Source of the DNA: an uncultured Lachnospiraceae bacterium
Lineage (GTDB): Bacteria > Bacillota_A > Clostridia > Lachnospirales > Lachnospiraceae
DNA length: 7,737 nt
Direction of reading: 5' to 3'
Assembly: GCA_902787595.1 (NCBI GenBank)
Contig: CADAHD010000100.1
Span: forward strand, 1 to 7,737
Below, piece after piece: positions 1 to 6,523 of the stretch. A program made the position numbers and the translations under genes. Numbering within the stretch: position 1 is the first letter of the stretch; the number at the start of each line of letters is the position of its first letter. The notes under the pieces were generated by a model that saw nothing but the letters and a program-made list of their open reading frames with translations, made no database searches and was not told the origin of the DNA.

Positions 1-159
1 ACCCTTTATCTCATTTACGTTTCCTTCATCGGATACGCCCTTCTGGGTACCGCAGCCCATACAGGTCGATAACGTCATTCCTCCGCAATGGATCTTATCC
101 AATACTGCCTTAACATCCTCAAGCTTCTCCGGTCGTATAAATATATTTAATTCCTTCAT
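1..159 (-). CDS. P-II family nitrogen regulatory protein, N-terminal part (cut by window edge)
   Basis: The first 53 residues are visible and the rest runs off the window. The start MKELNIFIRPEKLEDVKAVL matches the first beta strand and helix of the GlnB/GlnK family, and it is followed by GGMTLSTCMGCGTQKG, the usual G-MT-S---G-G-QKG strand that leads into the T-loop. P-II proteins are cytosolic trimers that sense 2-oxoglutarate and ATP/ADP and control ammonium transporters and nitrogen enzymes. The T-loop start (GVSDEGNVNEIKG) differs from the enteric GlnB type, and two cysteines sit just before it. The ATG at 157-159 is chosen because GGAGG (168-172) lies 8 bases upstream; an earlier ATG at 164-166 is in another frame. 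The only visible promoter is upstream of an intrinsic terminator (186-223), so expression may require readthrough. The family is clear, but the GlnB, GlnK or NifI-like subtype cannot be decided from this fragment. Confidence 0.88.
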   Translation of the reverse strand, partial: MKELNIFIRPEKLEDVKAVLDKIHCGGMTLSTCMGCGTQKGVSDEGNVNEIKG

Positions 160-185
160 CACTCATACCTCCTTATCTTCTTACT

Positions 186-223
186 TCAAAACAGAAAAGG
201 CGCCGTATCACCGATACAGCGCC
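186..223 (-). terminator. Rho-independent terminator / possible attenuator in the P-II leader
   Basis: Read on the minus strand, an 11-bp stem (213-223 with 199-209, one G-U pair) closes a 3-base loop (210-212) and is followed by a T-rich run, TTTTCTGTTTT. It lies downstream of the promoter at 263-291 and only about 14 bases before the P-II ribosome binding site. It therefore ends transcripts from the six-gene operon and would also stop transcripts from that promoter unless they read through. I saw no strong competing antiterminator stem. The 17-base sequence AGGCAAGGGCGCTGTAT at its upstream side is identical in the second copy near 6400. Confidence 0.85.
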
Positions 224-262
224 CTTGCCTAATTTGTATAATATAGGACTTCTTTTATGTGC

Positions 263-291
263 AATATAAACTATTCATCAATACAATTCAA
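263..291 (-). promoter_or_regulatory. Sigma-A promoter for the P-II gene
   Basis: On the minus strand, TTGAAT (286-291) and TATATT (263-268) are separated by exactly 17 bases, close to the vegetative consensus. The copy before the six-gene operon has TTGAAA and TATATT with the same spacing. Predicted transcription starts near 256, giving a leader of roughly 100 bases that contains the terminator at 186-223. The start site is inferred from box positions. Confidence 0.75.
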
Positions 292-314
292 CTCACCAAT
301 AATACCATTTTTCT

Positions 315-331
315 ACTACTTTTTGAGTAGT
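315..331. promoter_or_regulatory. Candidate operator dyad upstream of the P-II promoter
   Basis: ACTACT and AGTAGT form a perfect 6-bp inverted repeat around a 5-base centre. It lies about 24 bases upstream of the -35 box, a position suited to an activator. The equivalent site at 6508-6520 keeps the inner TACT-(5)-AGTA arms, and the flanking AAAAAGTAGTAGAAA is one of the best conserved parts of the duplicated module. The neighbouring LuxR-type protein is the natural candidate ligand, but that is inference. Confidence 0.5.
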
Positions 332-332
332 C

Positions 333-362
333 TCACTCCTTTTCAAGTATCCCTGCCCTCAT
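333..362 (-). pseudogene. Possible remnant of a luxR gene 3' end
   Basis: In one minus-strand frame the codons read MRAGILEKE then stop. The complete regulator at 6524-7273 ends FKMILEKE then stop, and the shared ILEKE-stop coincides with the first bases of the duplicated regulatory module. This suggests the module was copied together with the last codons of luxR, or that a second luxR gene was once here. The match covers only a few codons, so conserved regulatory DNA overlapping the gene end is an alternative. There is no reason to think these codons are translated. Confidence 0.35.
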
Positions 363-371
363 AGTTGATAC

Positions 372-1643
372 TCATACTTCCCCCCAATAAAACATTTTAC
401 CCATATGTCTTATCATCTGACTGCTGTTATCATGTGGATACATCACATCAGTGCGGCTGTTATCATCACTTAGTTTTATCGTTTTCTTTAAGCCTTTTAT
501 TGCTTTAAGATGATCTATCATATTTTCCGCAGATGCATTTTTGTTATATAACTTCAGATAGGAATATCCCTTATGTTCATCTGACGGATATACCACAACC
601 TTAAAACGTCCGGCGATACCTTCGTCAGTCATTTCATTTAATAACCTCTGTACTTTTTCGGTTTTATCTATAAGCATAAAATAAACCACCGCATGCCCGC
701 GGGGCCTTGGTTTGTTCAGATAATTCCTGTAGGGTGATCTGTGCAGCTTATCATAGATCTGTTTTTCTGCAGGATTATCCAGTTTTTCATAATATATCAG
801 CAGGACATCTTCCAGGATGACCGTACTGAAAAGTCCGAACCCTTTTGCAGATATGTACTCTTCAAGTTCATCTGCCTGCTCTGCAGATATTACATAAACT
901 TTAGGGTAACTGTTCTCATTCACATCATAGAGTATTGCCCCATCCATTGCGATCACCGGCAATTCAGGACGTATTTCCGGCATGACTTCAAGATATGTTG
1001 CCGGAGTCTGCGTTGTCATGATCACCAGCTGTATACCATCCTCCAGTAAACTACCCAGATAAAACCTGCTGTATGGATCCAGCCCGTCTCCGTTTCTTCT
1101 GAAAGCATTATCAAGATCAGCAGCAAACAACACATCTTTCTGCATCTTGCCGTGAATATGGATCCCATTGAGCAAAAGTCCAAGGATTATACCGATCAGG
1201 GTATCAACGCTCCGGTCAATAACAAACAGGACCGGATCTGCATCTCCCAGATGGTTTACTACAATACTGAGATAAACCACACACGAAAAATATGCTGCGT
1301 TCTTTTTCTTTAACAAAACCGTTGAATATATGATCGGAACGATCATAACCGAAAGCGCAAAGAAATGGACTATACCATCTTTAAGATCATATACATATAT
1401 TTTTATCAGTATAAAAAGCAGTCCGAAAACCGCTCCTGTCAGTGTCCCGAAAATACGCTGAAAGGCATTGCCGACAGTATCCTTATTATGGGACTGGATA
1501 CACCAGAGTACGGCCAGCGCAGAATAGAACGGTGTTCCCTGTCTGCCGCGAAGCAGGTATATCACGAAACATAAGAACACACCCACTGCGGATTTTATGA
1601 TCCTCATGCCTATATGCGGGATTTCTTTTTTATTTTTCTTCAT
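372..1643 (-). CDS. FUSC/ArAE-family membrane protein with C-terminal HAD-like domain
   Basis: This 423-residue protein has two parts. Residues about 15-161 hold six predicted membrane segments (near 15-31, 37-50, 64-85, 91-111, 116-132 and 145-161). They include the repeated R-----T--G---G signature of FUSC/aromatic-acid-exporter proteins, seen as RIFGTLTGAVFG and RSVDTLIGIILG. From residue 170 the sequence resembles a Cof-type (IIB) HAD phosphatase: AADLDNAF (174-181) at motif I, IMTTQ (208-212) at motif II and AMDGA (232-236) where that class has NGA. The usual DxDGT is altered to DLDNA and later motifs are weak, so catalysis is doubtful and the domain may bind a ligand or act as a gate. 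It is the last gene of the operon, starting about 20 bases after its neighbour's stop. The ribosome binding site is weak, so the start is less certain than the frame. A role exporting the operon's product is inferred. Confidence 0.82.
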   Translation of the reverse strand: MKKNKKEIPHIGMRIIKSAVGVFLCFVIYLLRGRQGTPFYSALAVLWCIQSHNKDTVGNAFQRIFGTLTGAVFGLLFILIKIYVYDLKDGIVHFFALSVMIVPIIYSTVLLKKKNAAYFSCVVYLSIVVNHLGDADPVLFVIDRSVDTLIGIILGLLLNGIHIHGKMQKDVLFAADLDNAFRRNGDGLDPYSRFYLGSLLEDGIQLVIMTTQTPATYLEVMPEIRPELPVIAMDGAILYDVNENSYPKVYVISAEQADELEEYISAKGFGLFSTVILEDVLLIYYEKLDNPAEKQIYDKLHRSPYRNYLNKPRPRGHAVVYFMLIDKTEKVQRLLNEMTDEGIAGRFKVVVYPSDEHKGYSYLKLYNKNASAENMIDHLKAIKGLKKTIKLSDDNSRTDVMYPHDNSSQMIRHMGKMFYWGEV

Positions 1644-1663
1644 GGATATCTGCCGGCCCCGGT

Positions 1664-2602
1664 TCAGATCGCATCCGGATCAGCGATCAGTTTTATAACA
1701 GCAGTATACTGATAAGCAAGCGTTTCATTATGCACAAAGGCCACGATCCCGTCCTCCGGCGCTTTTATCTCCTGCTTTATTTCTCCGGTGTAAGGATCGC
1801 TGATGTATGCCATAAGCTCACCTTTTTGAACTCTCTGTCCCGCTTTTATCACTCCCATAAAAAATCCGGCACATTCGGTACGGATATTAAGCATATCTTT
1901 AGATTCCACTACCCGTGAGATATAACCTTCATAGCCCTGATACTCGATCATTTCCTGCTTTGACATAAAATGAAGTATGGAATTGACTGCCTGTTCCGCG
2001 CTTTCCTTATCGATAGCACCCGTACTTGTTGTGTAGATTGAAAAAGCCTGTGTATTCCATAACTGCCAGTTATAATTCAAAGTAGTTGTATCAAATGGCC
2101 TCGGATTATGCAGCACAACGTAAGGAAAGCCGAATTTTTTAGCCAGTTCGATATTCTCCCTTCCCGTTTTCATCATACGTACCTGCGGGACAAAGTTTCC
2201 GGGCATATAAAAAGAAGCAAACTGTATACCATACTCGTAATCCTTTATCTTTTCAAATATCCCGCCTGCGATCCGCTGCGTTGTTTCTCCCAGGTCATAT
2301 CCCGGAAACATTCTGTTTATATCCGTATTATCTATAGTCCAGAATCTTTTTTTCGCATTGGCCGAATATGGATTGGCACAGGGGATAACCATGATCTGCC
2401 TGCCGGGTAATATCCTGCCTTTTTTCTCCATAACCTTAAGCCTCTGTATAAGACGCGAGCACGCATATATCTGCTGGAACTCATTTCCGCGCATACTGCC
2501 GACTACACAAAGGCTTTTTTCACCTTCTCCAAACGTAAAAGATGTCACCCTGAAATCATCCCTGTATAATGAATGTATCTGATAGAGCGTCTCCCTTTTC
2601 AC
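1664..2602 (-). CDS. AstE/aspartoacylase-like protein without zinc ligands (predicted pseudoenzyme)
   Basis: This 312-residue protein is a diverged relative of its upstream neighbour. It keeps the fold landmarks: VVGSMRGNE (33-41) at the zinc motif, IPCANPYS (73-80), the substrate-site segment DINRMFPG (94-101), VPQVRM (138-143) and a C-terminal lipoyl-like beta domain (about 240-305, with IKAPEDGIVAFV). The zinc-binding His of the G-HGDE motif is Arg38 here, the second His (DIHAS in the neighbour) is replaced in IQFAS, and the catalytic Glu region reads SIYTTSTG. Family members with these changes are not expected to bind zinc or hydrolyse amides, so a regulatory or heteromer role is more likely. 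The start is GTG in a GTGA overlap with the previous stop, which favours translational coupling. The family is fairly sure and the loss of activity is inferred from motifs. Confidence 0.8.
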   Translation of the reverse strand: MKRETLYQIHSLYRDDFRVTSFTFGEGEKSLCVVGSMRGNEFQQIYACSRLIQRLKVMEKKGRILPGRQIMVIPCANPYSANAKKRFWTIDNTDINRMFPGYDLGETTQRIAGGIFEKIKDYEYGIQFASFYMPGNFVPQVRMMKTGRENIELAKKFGFPYVVLHNPRPFDTTTLNYNWQLWNTQAFSIYTTSTGAIDKESAEQAVNSILHFMSKQEMIEYQGYEGYISRVVESKDMLNIRTECAGFFMGVIKAGQRVQKGELMAYISDPYTGEIKQEIKAPEDGIVAFVHNETLAYQYTAVIKLIADPDAI

Positions 2603-3573
2603 CCTTCATACACCTCTCTTTTTAGTATTCTTCCGATAAGAGAACCTTCCTCAACTATCGGATACTCCCTGGTCGTAAACAGCCAGCCATCCACAGGAGC
2701 CTTTATCTGCGCTAATGCTTTTCCCCGCAGAGGATCCACGATAATACCTATCATATCTCCCTTAAGCACATGACTTCCCGTATTCTTATTCTTCAGATAT
2801 ACTCCTGATACAGGCGCATTCATATAACAGACATCATCGCCATTCTGGTCATAAGCGATCACCGGCTTTCTTATCTGGGGTGCCCTCCCACTCCAGATAC
2901 CCACTTCTGACATCATTGAGATGATGCCCTCTGTCATCTGCTCACCGTAGTCTTTAGTGATCCGCATACCTACCCCCATCTCGACCACCAGGGTTTTTAC
3001 ACCTATACTGTTCATGCTGAAAGCAAATGTAGATTCAAGCACAGTACTGTTTCCGTGTACCCATATAAGATCCATATTCGCTTTAGAAGCTATTGGTACA
3101 AGCTCATCTTTATGTATCTCATTTATCCTGATCTGCGGTATCTCCGTCAGGAATATATTGCTGGCATGGATATCTACGCAAAGATCGGCGCCTTTGCAGT
3201 CATCTATGATCTTCGAAGCAATATATTCATTCATATCCCCTTCGGTATTTCCCGGAAAGATCCGGTTCATGTCCAGATCAAATGCAGGTATCCCGCGGGT
3301 AACCGAATCCATTCCTATCGGATTCATGGCCGGATAGATATCAACTATGCCATTTAATGCTTCAGGATCCTTCTTAATGATCTCAGATAATGCATAACAG
3401 ACATACTGTCCTTCCAGTTCGTCCCCGTGTATGCCCGTGACTACACATATCCTTTTTTCATTCCCCTGCACATCGGCCGGCATTAGCCTGTGCTTATGCA
3501 GTTCAAAATTCTCATCTATAGGAAGTTCCGCCGAAGCCACCTTTCTTATCTCTTCAATCAGCACATTCTCCAA
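2599..3573 (-). CDS. Succinylglutamate desuccinylase/aspartoacylase-family zinc deacylase (M14-like)
   Basis: This 324-residue cytosolic metalloenzyme has the family's active-site set. GIHGDELEG (47-55) supplies zinc ligands His49 and Glu52, and DIHAS (134-138) supplies His136. DLDMNRIFPG (99-108) holds the Asn-Arg pair that holds the substrate carboxylate, and LVVEMG (195-200) holds the catalytic Glu198. After residue about 245 comes the C-terminal lipoyl-like beta domain (NAPVSGVYL, IKAPVDGWL) seen in AstE-type proteins. Characterised relatives remove acyl groups from N-acyl amino acids such as N-succinylglutamate and N-acetylaspartate. The substrate here is unknown, and the other arginine-succinyltransferase-pathway genes are absent, so naming it astE would be unsafe. 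The start is TTG, with GGAGG about 9 bases upstream. It overlaps the transglutaminase gene by 20 bases and the next gene by 4. Confidence 0.9.
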   Translation of the reverse strand: MENVLIEEIRKVASAELPIDENFELHKHRLMPADVQGNEKRICVVTGIHGDELEGQYVCYALSEIIKKDPEALNGIVDIYPAMNPIGMDSVTRGIPAFDLDMNRIFPGNTEGDMNEYIASKIIDDCKGADLCVDIHASNIFLTEIPQIRINEIHKDELVPIASKANMDLIWVHGNSTVLESTFAFSMNSIGVKTLVVEMGVGMRITKDYGEQMTEGIISMMSEVGIWSGRAPQIRKPVIAYDQNGDDVCYMNAPVSGVYLKNKNTGSHVLKGDMIGIIVDPLRGKALAQIKAPVDGWLFTTREYPIVEEGSLIGRILKREVYEG

Positions 3574-4387
3574 GTTCCTTCACCTCCACTGAAACAGTCT
3601 GTGTCTGAAAAGCCTTTTTACCGCATCCGGTAAAAACACCACGGTTTATCAGGCAGTCGCTGTAATCCCTTCCTTTTGCAATGCTTATGTGATCCTCACA
3701 CGTTATCGCATCATTCGTCGGATCCAGGCCTATCCATCCCTTTTCGGTATACGCCTCTACCCAGGCGTGTGATAAACCTTCTCCTGTCATCATCCCGGTA
3801 ACATAGCGGCAGGATATCCCCGCCAGCCTGAGCAGGGATAATAATATCTGAGCATAATCCTGGCACACTCCTTCACCTATGGAAAAAGCTTCCTCCGCTG
3901 TCGTAGTTATCATCGTTACATCACGTTTATATTCCAAAACATCGTGCAGTCTTTCCATAAAAAAAACAGCCTTGTGAAATGTCTTTGCCGGTTCATTTTT
4001 TTCAATACTATATATATATTCCTGCTCAAGCACCTTATAAAACCCTGTTATAGCTTTCCCCGGCAAGGTCTGTCCGGTCTGATAACGGAAAACATGATCT
4101 GACATGCGGTATGTCTCATCAATGTTTTCCGTATGCCCGGTGATAACTATACCATTAACTCTTACTCCAAAAAGAACATGTTCATCCTTTAACGATCCGT
4201 ATATGATCTCATTATCAAACTGATCCTTAGACCGGCTTAAGTAAAAATATGGACTAACGATATAATCCGATCTTTCAACGATCTGCCTGCCATCACTATG
4301 CGGCAGACACTTTAATGTAAAATGGTGTTCATGAACATGAACATCAAACCGTATCTCCATGTTGTAACAAAACTGAAGCCTTTTCAT
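3554..4387 (-). CDS. Transglutaminase-like cysteine protein
   Basis: This 277-residue protein has an N-terminal beta region typical of bacterial transglutaminase-like proteins (about 3-85, including FCYNMEIRFDVHVHEH). It is followed by a papain-like catalytic core with all three expected residues: Cys175 in GEGVCQDYAQ, His207 in SHAWVEAY and Asp222 in GLDPTND. The family contains proteases and amide transferases acting on peptide bonds or glutamine side chains. No signal peptide is visible, so it is probably cytosolic. In many bacteria this family is encoded beside ATP-grasp and alpha-E proteins, as here, where it has been proposed to cut or transfer the ligase product. The ATG overlaps the previous stop (ATGA), with GGAGG about 10 bases upstream. 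The exact reaction is unknown. Confidence 0.92.
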   Translation of the reverse strand: MKRLQFCYNMEIRFDVHVHEHHFTLKCLPHSDGRQIVERSDYIVSPYFYLSRSKDQFDNEIIYGSLKDEHVLFGVRVNGIVITGHTENIDETYRMSDHVFRYQTGQTLPGKAITGFYKVLEQEYIYSIEKNEPAKTFHKAVFFMERLHDVLEYKRDVTMITTTAEEAFSIGEGVCQDYAQILLSLLRLAGISCRYVTGMMTGEGLSHAWVEAYTEKGWIGLDPTNDAITCEDHISIAKGRDYSDCLINRGVFTGCGKKAFQTQTVSVEVKELGECAD

Positions 4388-5049
4388 GACATAAGAGCCT
4401 CCACCTCCTCTACCAGCTTCTTATAATCTATCTCATCGTCCTCCAGCAGAAAGTTGATATGGGCCAGACGTTTTTTACTGTATGAAAGCCCGGTCCTGTC
4501 AATCCTTCTGTTCAGTTTTTCCGCTTCCCTTTTGAGTTCCGGTCTTTCCATATGCATACGTGCATACAGATCCAGACGCTCCACACGCTTGCCCAGTTTT
4601 ATCATGCTCCGGACATGTTCATCATCGATACTGTCATCCACTATTCCCCAAAAAGCAACGATATTGTCCTTCACCCTCTGCAGTTCAAAGATCGGTGCTC
4701 CGGATATCTTTGCTTTATTCATTGCATAAACGGCCATCTGAATATACGCCAGTGTATTACTGCCTATCTCTTCCCTCATTACCACAGCATTATCATATGC
4801 TCTGGTCAGGTTTGAGATAATGGAATTCGGATCTTCCTCATCAAAACAGTATCTCTGCGCAAAACTTTCCGCAGAATAATAGATATCGGGAATATCCTGC
4901 TTTCTGCAATAATCCTTATATTCCTCCTCTTTCAGATCTATCATCGAATCATACTGATCCGAAAAGATCCTCAATGTTGTATAAACTCTTTCACTGTATC
5001 GTCCCAGCCAGTATAATCTGTCTGAGTGTTCTATTGAGATAATACCCAT
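4384..5049 (-). CDS. Alpha-E domain protein (DUF403), short form
   Basis: This all-helical, 221-residue protein has the alpha-E hallmarks: RLYWLGRYSERV (11-22) near the N-terminus, the helix YDNAVVMREEIGSNTL (85-100), FWGIVDDSI (133-141) and a second KLGKRVERLDLYAR (151-164) that echoes the first. Family members are commonly about 300 residues, so this one is short, mainly in the central and C-terminal part, but it has no frameshift and ends cleanly. The biochemical role is not established. Constant pairing with permuted ATP-grasp proteins suggests a partner or scaffold for the ligase. The ATG at 5049 has AAGG about 5 bases upstream and lies inside the end of the ATP-grasp gene (19-base overlap). 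The stop overlaps the transglutaminase start. Confidence 0.9.
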   Translation of the reverse strand: MGIISIEHSDRLYWLGRYSERVYTTLRIFSDQYDSMIDLKEEEYKDYCRKQDIPDIYYSAESFAQRYCFDEEDPNSIISNLTRAYDNAVVMREEIGSNTLAYIQMAVYAMNKAKISGAPIFELQRVKDNIVAFWGIVDDSIDDEHVRSMIKLGKRVERLDLYARMHMERPELKREAEKLNRRIDRTGLSYSKKRLAHINFLLEDDEIDYKKLVEEVEALMS

Positions 5050-6350
5050 GTATCCTTAAAACCTCCTCCCTGTGATGAATTGACTATAAACGAATCGGGA
5101 TTACGTGAAAAACGTGTAAGTCCGCTCTTCCATACCATCGGCTCATCTGCCATAAGTACAAACGCTCTCAGATCAGCCTTCCTGGGAACCACTTCTCCCT
5201 GATCAAGGATATCAATATCCAGAAAATCTATCACTTCCTGAGCTATAAACCTGCGTGGCTGAGCCTTCAGCATTCTTATAAAATCTTCCTTCTGGGCTGC
5301 GCTCATCTTGCTTCCGAAAACCACACCGTATCCGCCTGCTTCGGCCACATCCTTAAGTACCAGATCATCAAAGTGTTCAAGAACATATGACATATCCTTT
5401 TCATAATACGGCAGATATGTGGGTGCATTATTAAGTATCGAATCCTCATTCAGATAATACCTGATCATCTGCGGTACAAAATAATAGATTCCTTTATCAT
5501 CGGCAACGCCGTTTCCCGGTGCATTGAGGATCGCTACATTCCCCTTGCGGTATATGTCAAATATATGCGGTATCCCTATCAGTGAATCCTCTCTGAAGTT
5601 CATCGGATCCAGATAATCATCCGATATCCTGCGGTATACTGCGCCCACCAGTTCCTTCTTACCTGAATAGTCTATAAAATACAGATGATCGTTTTCGACA
5701 GTCAGTTCCTGTCCTCCCGCCAGATGGGCTCCGGTCTTTTCAGCCAGATAAGAATGTTCAAAGTATGCTGCATTATATCGTCCGGGTGTAAGGATAACCG
5801 TATGTCCTCCCGTATTTACATAGTCAAGAGTATCCCGCAGCATCTGTGCGTAATTACGGTTATCTTCCAGATGATTGTCACGGAATAACTGTGGTGCGCA
5901 TTTTCTGCAAAGATCCCTGGCTATCATCGGATAAGAAGCTCCGGACGGGATCCTGAGATTATCCTCCAGCACATACCATGTACCGTCTTTTCCCTGTACC
6001 AGATCAATACCGGAAATATGGGAATAAATCCCCTTTGAAGGCTCTATCCCTTCACAGTTTGCGAGATATCCGCTGCCGGCAAATACAAATTCCTCCGGCA
6101 CCACACCGTCCTTTATGATCTTTTTCTCATGATAGATGTCCTTTATGAACAGATTCAGAGCCGTAACCCTTTGTTTCAGCCCTTTTTCCAGATAAGAAAA
6201 TTCTTCCGCTCCTATCACTCTCGGGATCATATCAAAAGGGAATAACTGCTCATGAAAAGAGTTATTCTTATAAATCCCGAACTTAACACCATATCTTGCC
6301 AACAGCTCATTCACGGAATCTGTATTATTGATCAACTCCCTGGTATCCAT
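5031..6350 (-). CDS. Circularly permuted ATP-grasp ligase (type 2, DUF404/DUF407)
   Basis: This is the first gene of the operon, 439 residues, about the usual family length. Landmarks in order are LEDNLRIPSGASY (128-140), VILTPGRYNAAYFEHSYL (185-202), NAPGNGVADDKGIYYFVP (276-293), LKDVAEAGGYGVVFG (332-346), RKADLRAFVL (390-399) and the C-terminal block NSSQGGGFKDTWVL (424-437). These cover the nucleotide- and metal-binding parts of the permuted ATP-grasp fold, and nothing essential looks lost. ATP-grasp enzymes activate a carboxylate as acyl phosphate and join it to an amine or thiol. For this subfamily an amide-forming peptide ligase role has been proposed from genomic context, with substrates unknown. 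The ATG at 6348-6350 is preferred over an in-frame GTG 30 bases upstream because GGAGG (6357-6361) is well placed for the ATG and would otherwise lie inside the gene. The gene follows the promoter at 6454-6482 and the terminator at 6380-6417. Confidence 0.95.
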   Translation of the reverse strand: MDTRELINNTDSVNELLARYGVKFGIYKNNSFHEQLFPFDMIPRVIGAEEFSYLEKGLKQRVTALNLFIKDIYHEKKIIKDGVVPEEFVFAGSGYLANCEGIEPSKGIYSHISGIDLVQGKDGTWYVLEDNLRIPSGASYPMIARDLCRKCAPQLFRDNHLEDNRNYAQMLRDTLDYVNTGGHTVILTPGRYNAAYFEHSYLAEKTGAHLAGGQELTVENDHLYFIDYSGKKELVGAVYRRISDDYLDPMNFREDSLIGIPHIFDIYRKGNVAILNAPGNGVADDKGIYYFVPQMIRYYLNEDSILNNAPTYLPYYEKDMSYVLEHFDDLVLKDVAEAGGYGVVFGSKMSAAQKEDFIRMLKAQPRRFIAQEVIDFLDIDILDQGEVVPRKADLRAFVLMADEPMVWKSGLTRFSRNPDSFIVNSSQGGGFKDTWVLSQ

Positions 6351-6379
6351 GGCATCCCTCCTTTTTAACCTTTCATTCA

Positions 6380-6417
6380 CATAACAGAAAGGGCACCGTA
6401 TTCTTCATACAGCGCCC
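6380..6417 (-). terminator. Rho-independent terminator / possible attenuator before the six-gene operon
   Basis: On the minus strand an 11-bp stem (6407-6417 with 6391-6401, two G-U pairs) closes a 5-base loop and is followed by TTTCTGTTAT. It would end luxR transcription, but it also lies downstream of the promoter at 6454-6482 and about 20 bases before the ATP-grasp ribosome binding site. Operon transcripts must read through it or start at a site I do not see. Its upstream arm is identical to the copy at 186-223, while the opposite arm carries base changes that keep pairing, which supports a functional hairpin. Confidence 0.8.
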
Positions 6418-6453
6418 TTGCCTGAATATGTACTGTTACCCTATGTTGTATGC

Positions 6454-6482
6454 AATATAGCTTATTCAGGAGACCATTTCAA
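6454..6482 (-). promoter_or_regulatory. Sigma-A promoter for the six-gene operon
   Basis: On the minus strand TTGAAA (6477-6482) and TATATT (6454-6459) are 17 bases apart, a near-consensus vegetative promoter. It starts about 40 bases after the luxR stop. Predicted initiation is near 6447, so the leader before the ATP-grasp ATG is about 100 bases and includes the terminator hairpin. The duplicated copy at 263-291 conserves both boxes and spacing. Confidence 0.78.
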
Positions 6483-6507
6483 CTGATCAAAATAACCGTT
6501 TTTCTAC

Positions 6508-6520
6508 TACTTTTTAAGTA
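6508..6520. promoter_or_regulatory. Candidate operator dyad upstream of the operon promoter
   Basis: TACTT and AAGTA form an inverted repeat around 3 bases, directly after the luxR stop codon and about 25 bases upstream of the -35 box. The site matches the dyad at 315-331 in position and core (TACT, 5 bases, AGTA). The conservation of this stretch between copies that have drifted elsewhere suggests protein binding. Which protein binds is not shown by the sequence. Confidence 0.45.
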
Positions 6521-6523
6521 TGT

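Larger units (their letters stand above)
186..351 (-). repeat. Direct repeat copy A: dyad, promoter and terminator module before the P-II gene
   Basis: This block aligns with 6380-6542 in the same orientation. From 351 down to the -10 box at 263 the two copies align over 89 bases with no gap and about 68 identities by hand count. They then differ over about 30 bases and become identical again for 17 bases at the terminator. The conserved parts are GATACTTGAAAA, the TACT-AAAAAGTAGTAGAAA block, the -35 and -10 boxes and the terminator. This copy lies between the FUSC gene end and the P-II gene. Confidence 0.85.

Noticed and set aside
186..262. Known riboswitch or ANTAR two-hairpin target in the P-II leader
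   Set aside because: The leader before the terminator is AT-rich, about 30 bases long, has no second hairpin with the expected hexaloop, and matches no riboswitch I recognise.
741..1049. Plus-strand open frame of about 100 codons
   Set aside because: It lies opposite the FUSC-HAD gene, is rich in Cys, Phe and His as antisense frames often are, and has no ribosome binding site or recognisable family.
2957..3357. Overlapping plus-strand open frames
   Set aside because: They are antisense to the intact zinc deacylase, whose motifs explain the region fully.
2599..3573. Naming the active deacylase astE
   Set aside because: The other arginine succinyltransferase pathway genes are absent and the context is an ATP-grasp operon, so only the family is supported.
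4454..4820. Three overlapping plus-strand open frames
   Set aside because: All lie opposite the alpha-E gene, and their Ser-rich or His-rich composition is typical of antisense shadows.
6351..6380. GTG start adding ten residues to the ATP-grasp protein
   Set aside because: The GGAGG site at 6357-6361 is ideally placed for the ATG at 6348-6350 and would fall inside the longer gene. The extra residues, NERLKRRDA, are just the translated binding site region.
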